Shown in pieces: positions 58,856 to 64,000 of a stretch of 64,000 nucleotides of DNA; the stretch's first letter is position 1; every line of letters starts with the position of its first letter. This DNA comes from Rhyzopertha dominica. Lineage: Eukaryota; Arthropoda; Insecta; Coleoptera; Bostrichidae. Made by a program: the position numbers and the translations under genes. The stretch is taken from the NCBI GenBank assembly GCA_025024175.1, contig QCXZ01000086.1:15900245-15964244 (forward strand). Reading direction: 5' to 3'. The notes below the pieces were generated by a model. The model ran no database searches. It was not told where the DNA came from and was given only the letters and a program-made list of their open reading frames with translations.

Positions 58856-59626
58856 TTAATAATAATAATCCGATATTACAATGACTACACTAGATTACAG
58901 TTGATTACAGGGATTACACATAGATTACATGACGTTACAGAAAATTGCGACATATAGGAGGTAACTACAGAAAATACCTTTGAGTCAGTTTTATTCTGTA
59001 ATAAATAAATAAACAATGTCTGAGTTTGTAGTAACAATAACAAAATAAAAATTCACATAAGGTATACACACAAAAATATTGAATTATCACATAAGACGTA
59101 CAAAAGCAAATAAATATTCACAAAATACTGGAATAAAACTATTAAAGATCTATTTCCAGGGCGATCTGTCCTTGTAGGTAGAAGTGTTCATTTTTAATTA
59201 AAAGTGGCGGAATAGTACAAATGTAATTTTCTGTTTTGTAGTAAGCGTGTCTTTCTCGAGAAGCAAAATCCTTGGAAAAATCGTACATTTATAATTGTCT
59301 GGCATATCCCATAGTAAACCACCTACAAGAAACACCTATGCCTTTTTAGGTGCTTCTTCGAGAGTCTTTTCGTTTATCGCTAAACTCGATAAGTGCACTC
59401 ATTTATGATTACTCCCTGTCTTTTCAATTTCAGATAAATAGAAAAAGAAAAGAAGACGCCTTAAAAGGATTTTGAATTGTCCATCACATTTAAACGCAAG
59501 CCCCTGTCCTACTGAAATAGATTAACGTTTCGAAACTTTTCGACCGAGGAGATGACATCAGTGGTGTCCTTACTCTTGAAAGACTGTCGCTACTGATTCT
59601 TGCGTTTCCATCACTTGAGTCGTCTA
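58856..59626. other. unassigned; AGATTACA microrepeat
   Basis: AGATTACA-like words repeat five times at 58885-58940. The rest shows no recognised feature. Confidence 0.35.
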
Positions 59627-59687
59627 GTTCCAAAACCGGATATCTCCACAAAATTCCTAATTTCATATTTTTACAGAAAACTGCTTA

Positions 59688-59753
59688 AGCTACGGTTTCT
59701 TAGGGTAGCGGTGCCGTAATATAACGACCGCAGTAAAGCGGCAATGACGTCAC
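59688..59753 (+). repeat. Harbinger left terminal inverted repeat
   Basis: 66 bases, inverted partner at 62396-62461 with two mismatches. Ends in GACGTCAC. Confidence 0.95.
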
Positions 59754-59897
59754 GTAGCGTTCGTAGAAAAAGGCGGTCGTTAGGACGGTGGACAAAGTTG
59801 TAAACTTAGGAATCTGGAATTAGTAACGCAGCGGTGCCCGTCAGTGTGAGTGCGAAGAGTACGGTTCATAATAATAGTATATTCATTTGTTTAAAAA

Positions 59898-61951
59898 ATG
59901 GACGATTTGGATTTGGCTGTATTAATAGTTTTGGAAGATGAAGCATCATCATCTGAGGAGGAGGAAGCAAATAAGCAGTCAGAAATGTTTAAAAAACGTG
60001 ACACAGAAGGCGCGTATGAAATTTTAATCTGCCGTCATTTACATCATAACGAAACTAAATTCCGATAATATTTTCGTCTAACTCCAGTGCTATTTGATTA
60101 CGTCCTGAATTATATAAAAGACGACATTACTTCCAAACCATACAATAGATATCAAAAACCAATCACGCCTGAACAAAAACTGTGTTTATTTTTAAGGTGA
60201 GTAGGTACATTAATTAATTACATACAATAATACATTACTTTTCTATATTTGATATTTCTGTGCTGAGGTGACGCAATTCAGCATTGCCAACTAATTGCCC
60301 AATTTCAAGACGTAATTTTGTTTCGCTCTAATTATGGCAGTTTCTTAACAATTTTTGCCATGGCAGAGAAAAAATCATCGGTTTCGTCTTTTTCTTCGAG
60401 TACGTGCTGCGTTTGTCGCTCGGCTATTTGTTTCAGAAGCAACATCCGCTCATTTGAAAAGGACGTAGCCTTTCTTTTTTTATGCGCTAGTGACAGCTTT
60501 GGTGACGATTTTTCTCTATCTGCCACTACAACTTCCTCAGCCTCACTAGCAGAGCTAGAGGTTTGCGGCTCCTCTGTATTTATTGCAACCTCGTNCACTG
60601 GGCATTCTGAGTTACNATCAACAGTGTTGCTTTCTGCTGATATGTTGGATATAGTGCTAAATAAGACAAAAAGAAAGCAATATTTAGCTACTGTGTTTAA
60701 TAAAGATGTTAATGTTTTATATACCTTCTTTTGCTGTATGAACAGCTGTCTAAGAATGACAGCAGTTGTGACCGCTTTTTCGCCGCCTCACCGCAAGAAC
60801 CAGTGCCGGGTTTTCCTTTCCTTCTTATATAATAGTCCCGAATGTACCCCCATCTCTTGCTGCACTCTACATCTTTAAATAAACAATATTGTTATTACTA
60901 TGTATATAAAGTATCTTCATTTGTTTGTTATTTGTATAAGCGATAGTAACATTAAAACAGAAGTACAAAAAAGATAATAGCAAGCATTATAAACAATCTT
61001 CATGAAAAAAATGTTTATAGATTTATATCTTTTTCAGGTTTCTCGCTACTGGGGAGTCATTTAGATCGCTAGCATTTCAGTTTAGAATATGTCACTCTTG
61101 GATAAGTTCCATTATTAAACAAGTTGCTGAAAGCATCATAAACAGAATGTTGAATATAATATTACCGAAACCAACGACAGAACACCTTCGAAAAGTTTCA
61201 ATTTCGTTTATGTCTTCTTGGAACTTTCCCAATTGTGTGGGAGCCATTGATGGCAAACACATAAGGATTAAGGCGCCGAAAAATAGTGAGTCCACATTTT
61301 ACAACTACAAGGAATTTTATTCCGTAGTTATGCTGGCAATTGTGGATGCAGAATACAAGTTTATAGCAATAGATGGTGGATCATATGGCAGAGAAGGAGA
61401 TGCAGGAATCTACTTAAGAAGTCAATTTGGCCAAAGCATTCGAAACAATACATTTAATATTCCTCCACCACAACATTTGCCAGGAACTAATGATGTTTTA
61501 CCACATGTTTTTGTTGGAGATGAGGCTTTTGCTTTACATGAAAATTTAATGAAGCCATTCCCAAAACGACAATCGCTTGTAGATGAACATAAAGCTGTAT
61601 ACAATTACAGATTGTCAAGAGCAAGGCGAACAACAGAAAATGCGTTTGGTATATTATGTGCATATTTCCGAATTTTTTTGTAATCCCATCGCAACTATGC
61701 CAGAAACTACAGATAAATTAATTACTTGTGCCTGCATCTTACATAATGTATTATGTGAAGCGAAAATTCCTGTTCCTAATCAAAATAATGTTGATGACAT
61801 CCTCGCACTGCCAACAGAAAATTTTATTGGTCTCGCGGAAAATAATGTACGTGCACCAAATTCAGCTACAGATATACGTGAAAGTTTTAAAAGTTATTTT
61901 AATGGACCGGGTGCTATTGAGTGGCAAAATAATTATTTTAGGGCCCATTGA
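59898..61951 (+). pseudogene. Harbinger transposase, exons 59898-60196 and 61038-61951
   Basis: Nuclease of the Harbinger element, working together with the MADF protein. Exon 1 starts MDDLDLAVLIVLEDEASSSE and ends QKLCLFLR. The 841-base intron (GTGAGT...TTTTTCAG) joins in phase to FLATGESFRSLAFQFRI. The catalytic residues are D in GAIDGKHIRI (61249), D in VFVGDEAFAL (61519) and E in TTENAFGIL (61636), the DDE_Tnp_4 pattern. Lesions: an in-frame TAA at 60066-60068 where the family has K-F-R-x-Y-F-R, and a one-base gain in a T run near 61680 that shifts the frame before CNPIATMPETTDKLITCAC. About 403 residues if undamaged. Confidence 0.9.
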
Positions 61952-62187
61952 ATATGTTAAATGTTATAAAATACCTATATGTAGAAGAGAAAAATCAATA
62001 AATATAAACATTGTAAAATATACATACCTGTTTTATTTCAAATTCTGCCAATTTCAAACCATATACTCTGCTTCATTTGCGCATTCCTATAATCTTTCGA
62101 TTTAATGTTATAAATCTCTTCGTGATTTTTAACAAGATCTATCAAGATTTCATCTTGCTCGCTGTTCCAGCACACACTTTCCAACAT
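60332..62187 (-). pseudogene. Harbinger MADF-domain gene, exons 62028-62187, 60725-60872, 60332-60656
   Basis: DNA-binding partner of the transposase. Exon 1 (MLESVCWNSEQDEILIDLVK ... WFEIGRI) and exon 2 (DVECSKRWGYIRDYYIRRKG ... LSFLD) together form a MADF domain. Exon 3 ends with a BESS-like tail, DDFFSAMAKIVKKLP. Introns are 60873-62027 (1155 bases, GTATGT...TTTAAAG) and 60657-60724 (68 bases); both junctions keep phase, giving about 210 residues. The only clear lesion is a TGA at 62038-62040, near the end of exon 1; two undetermined bases lie at 60595 and 60616. Intron 1 contains the whole second exon of the transposase, while exons 2 and 3 lie in the transposase intron. Confidence 0.85.
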
Positions 62188-62395
62188 TTTCGTTTTCTAC
62201 ACAACAAAAACCGAATTTAAAAGCAACAAATACTCCACCGCACTTGCTACCGTAATCTAACAAAACGTTGCACGAAAGGTTCTTGGCCGTACTGGTCACC
62301 GTTGTAGAATGGATCTTGCCGCTTTGTTTCATGACGGTGCTGTATAACGCTTTCGAAAAGTACACAACCCTTAATAACAATGCAAACAATATTTG

Positions 62396-62461
62396 GTGAC
62401 GTCATTGCCACTTTACTGCGGTCGTTATATTACGCCACCGCTACCCTAAGAAACCGTAGCT
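62396..62461 (-). repeat. Harbinger right terminal inverted repeat
   Basis: Partner of 59688-59753; followed by the TTA target duplication at 62462-62464. Confidence 0.95.
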
Positions 62462-62757
62462 TTAATGACCAACCAGTCTTCTATACGAGCATTAATACCT
62501 TCCAAATCCGGCTATATCCTAGGCAAAACGTTGTCAGAAAATTTTGATGCGTTCCAAAATCGGCTATATCAACACTGGTTTATTTCAAGTTCGGCTATCT
62601 CCTACGATGTGGCGTGGCAAGTGGCTATTTTATTTACACCAGTTCAAACAGCACACTATTACTATTGATGAGGTTATGTTGTCCCCGTTATATTTGTGAT
62701 TTTTAACAATAGATTTAGTTCAAAGTGAAAAGCATTAAAATCGTGTTGTTTTGGAAA

Positions 62758-64000
62758 ATGGAACGGAGCGCCTCTCCAGCGCCGCCAAATGCATGTCGCA
62801 AGAAAAGCAGGAATATTTCAATGTGGAAAAAATCAGAAAAAAAGCAAAGGTAAATCGTAATTTTCTAATTCATTTCGCGACCTAAACCTGTGTTTTGCTA
62901 GGTATTCTGCACCAGATACACCAAAATTACCATCGTGTAAAAATCACGCAGGTAAAGCGTATTCCTGCAAGCTGTTAACAACAGTAGATATTAAACGCTT
63001 TCACGAATCTTTTTATGGAATTCCCGACAAACTGAAGCAAGATGCGTTCTTATTAAAATATACGGATCACAGTGTACCAAAACGATTATGTCAGACAACA
63101 CATACTAGAGAAAATAAAGCTCTGATAATTAAATATTTTGTAAGGCGGCATTCTACAAAAAAAGAGGATCCCTGTATGCCAAAAAGCATTTTTGGATATT
63201 TTGTTAATCACAAAGCAAGTTCAAGGAGTTATTAAAAGAAATTTTGCGACTGGCACTATGCCTCTAGAAAATAGAGGAGGTGATACTAGGTCCAGATAAT
63301 TTCGAGATAGGTCACAACCTGTCCTGGCATATATTGAAAGATTTGCAGTGATAGAAAGCCACTCTTGTCGATCAAAGTCAAGTGAAAGAAAATAGCTTAG
63401 GTCTGACCTTAATATCAAAAAAATGTGGCGTATGTATCAAAGTGAAACAGAAGACACTGCGTTAAAAGTCAAAGAAGCCTATTTTCGAAAAATTTTTAAT
63501 ACTCCTTTTAACATCGGATTTGGCTCTCCCCGAACTGATGTTTGCTCAACTTGTTTGTCATTAGACGAAAAGATTAAAAAAACAGGAATTTCTCGTGAAG
63601 AGGTTTCAACACTAATTACAGAGAAAAGGGTTCATAAACTAAAGGCAAAAGCATTTTATGATTTATTAAAAGAGAGAAGAGACGACCTGTATGTGCTGAC
63701 TTTCGATTGCCAAAAAAACAAGTTTTACCTAAGGTGCCTGACCAAACTGCCTATTATAGTAGGCATCTATATGAATACAACCTGACTGTAGTTGTAGGTG
63801 ACTCAAAATCTCCCCAAACAATGAAAAACACTTTTATTTATCACTGGAATGAAAGTGAGCAGAAGAAAAGTTCCAATGAAATTGCGCCTGCGTTTTTTCA
63901 TAGATTATGCAGTTCCCCAATTTCAGAATCCGTCACCACAGTAAGGCTAGCAGCAGATGGTTAGGGCGGCCAAAATAAAAAAGTAACAATGATCTGTATG
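62758..64000 (+). pseudogene. family G copy D (two exons, runs off the right edge)
   Basis: The best-preserved copy. Exon 1 (62758-62849) begins MERSASPAPPNACRKKSRNI. A 52-base intron (62850-62901) joins in phase to YSAPDTPKLPSCKNHAGKAY and SCKLLTTVDIKRFHESFYGI. The frame is open to TAA at 63233. After a one-base shift it reads ATGTMPLENRGGDTRS, stops at about 63298, then VLAYIERFAVIESHSCR, another stop near 63394, and WRMYQSETEDTALKVKEAYF with RTDVCSTCLSLDEKIKK. A second shift in an A run near 63712 leads to VPDQTAYYSRHLYEYNLTVV, HWNESEQKKSSNEIAPAFF and TTVRLAADG. A TAG replaces the usual C, followed by GGQNKKVTMI. The rest lies beyond the window. Confidence 0.7.

Larger units (their letters stand above)
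59688..62461 (+). mobile_element. PIF/Harbinger element
   Basis: 2774 bases, with 66-base inverted ends (AGCTACGGTTTCTTAGGGTA, two mismatches) and the TTA duplication expected of this superfamily (59685-59687, 62462-62464). It carries the usual two genes, a DDE_4-type transposase and a MADF/Myb-like protein, on opposite strands with interleaved exons. Both genes have lesions, so the element is recent but probably not self-sufficient. Confidence 0.95.
59627..62632 (+). repeat. short repeat array upstream of family G copy D, split by the Harbinger element
   Basis: Copies of TTCCAAAATCGGCTATATC or close variants lie at 59627-59647 (left of the Harbinger element), 62501-62520, 62551-62573, 62582-62602 and 62616-62632. 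They precede the coding start of copy D as the arrays at 9.1 and 51.0 kb precede copies A and B. Confidence 0.6.

Noticed and set aside
60318..60878. Plus-strand open frame of 186 codons in the Harbinger element
   Set aside because: It is antisense to MADF exons 2 and 3 and falls inside the transposase intron.

Overview
The window looks like AT-rich nuclear DNA from an insect. Several genes have short spliceosomal introns of 50-70 bases, and the mobile elements are of kinds typical of arthropods: mariner, pogo, hAT, MULE with FLYWCH finger, THAP9-like P element, PIF/Harbinger, BEL/Pao, gypsy/errantivirus and LINE. Nearly everything recognisable is mobile-element sequence, mostly old and broken, with insertions nested in other insertions. 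No bacterial operon, rRNA or tRNA gene was seen. I cannot name the species or order.

Left third (1-17.6 kb): a gypsy gag-protease fragment; a DNA transposon (3858-6522) with about 330-base inverted repeats and an apparently intact, intron-containing DDE gene with unusually wide D-to-E spacing; hAT and BEL/Pao scraps; copy A of a repeated gene family called family G here; an inverted MULE; a pogo-type gene; a hAT gene interrupted by a 372-base insertion that carries a perfect snap-back repeat and a canonical hammerhead ribozyme; a LINE broken by a mariner.

Middle (17.6-44.5 kb): short degenerate tandem repeats; a second repeated gene family (family S, 20.1-22.7 kb) with repeated short motifs around it; a hAT remnant; a tandem satellite of about 320-base units (26.8-31.0 kb) into which a MULE inserted, leaving clean 11-base duplicated flanks; a Penelope-like segment with a hammerhead-like motif; errantivirus-type env and pol remnants; a Mutator-like fragment; an internally deleted gypsy element; two arrays of an 80-base repeat with a shared flank; and exons resembling an RNA exonuclease 1-like host gene, one exon present twice and broken in both copies.

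Right third (44.5-64 kb): hAT and gypsy pieces; a MULE split by family G copy B; family G copy C; a THAP9-like P-element relic; a LINE reverse transcriptase; and a nearly complete PIF/Harbinger element (59688-62461) inserted into the front of family G copy D, which runs off the right edge. In the Harbinger element the transposase and MADF genes lie on opposite strands, and each has coding exons inside the other's intron.

The most notable signals are the hammerhead ribozyme at 14.34 kb, the interleaved Harbinger genes, the wide-spaced DDE transposon, and families G and S. Three family G copies have short repeats just before the coding start, and family S has similar repeats before and around it; each copy keeps its own version of the motif.
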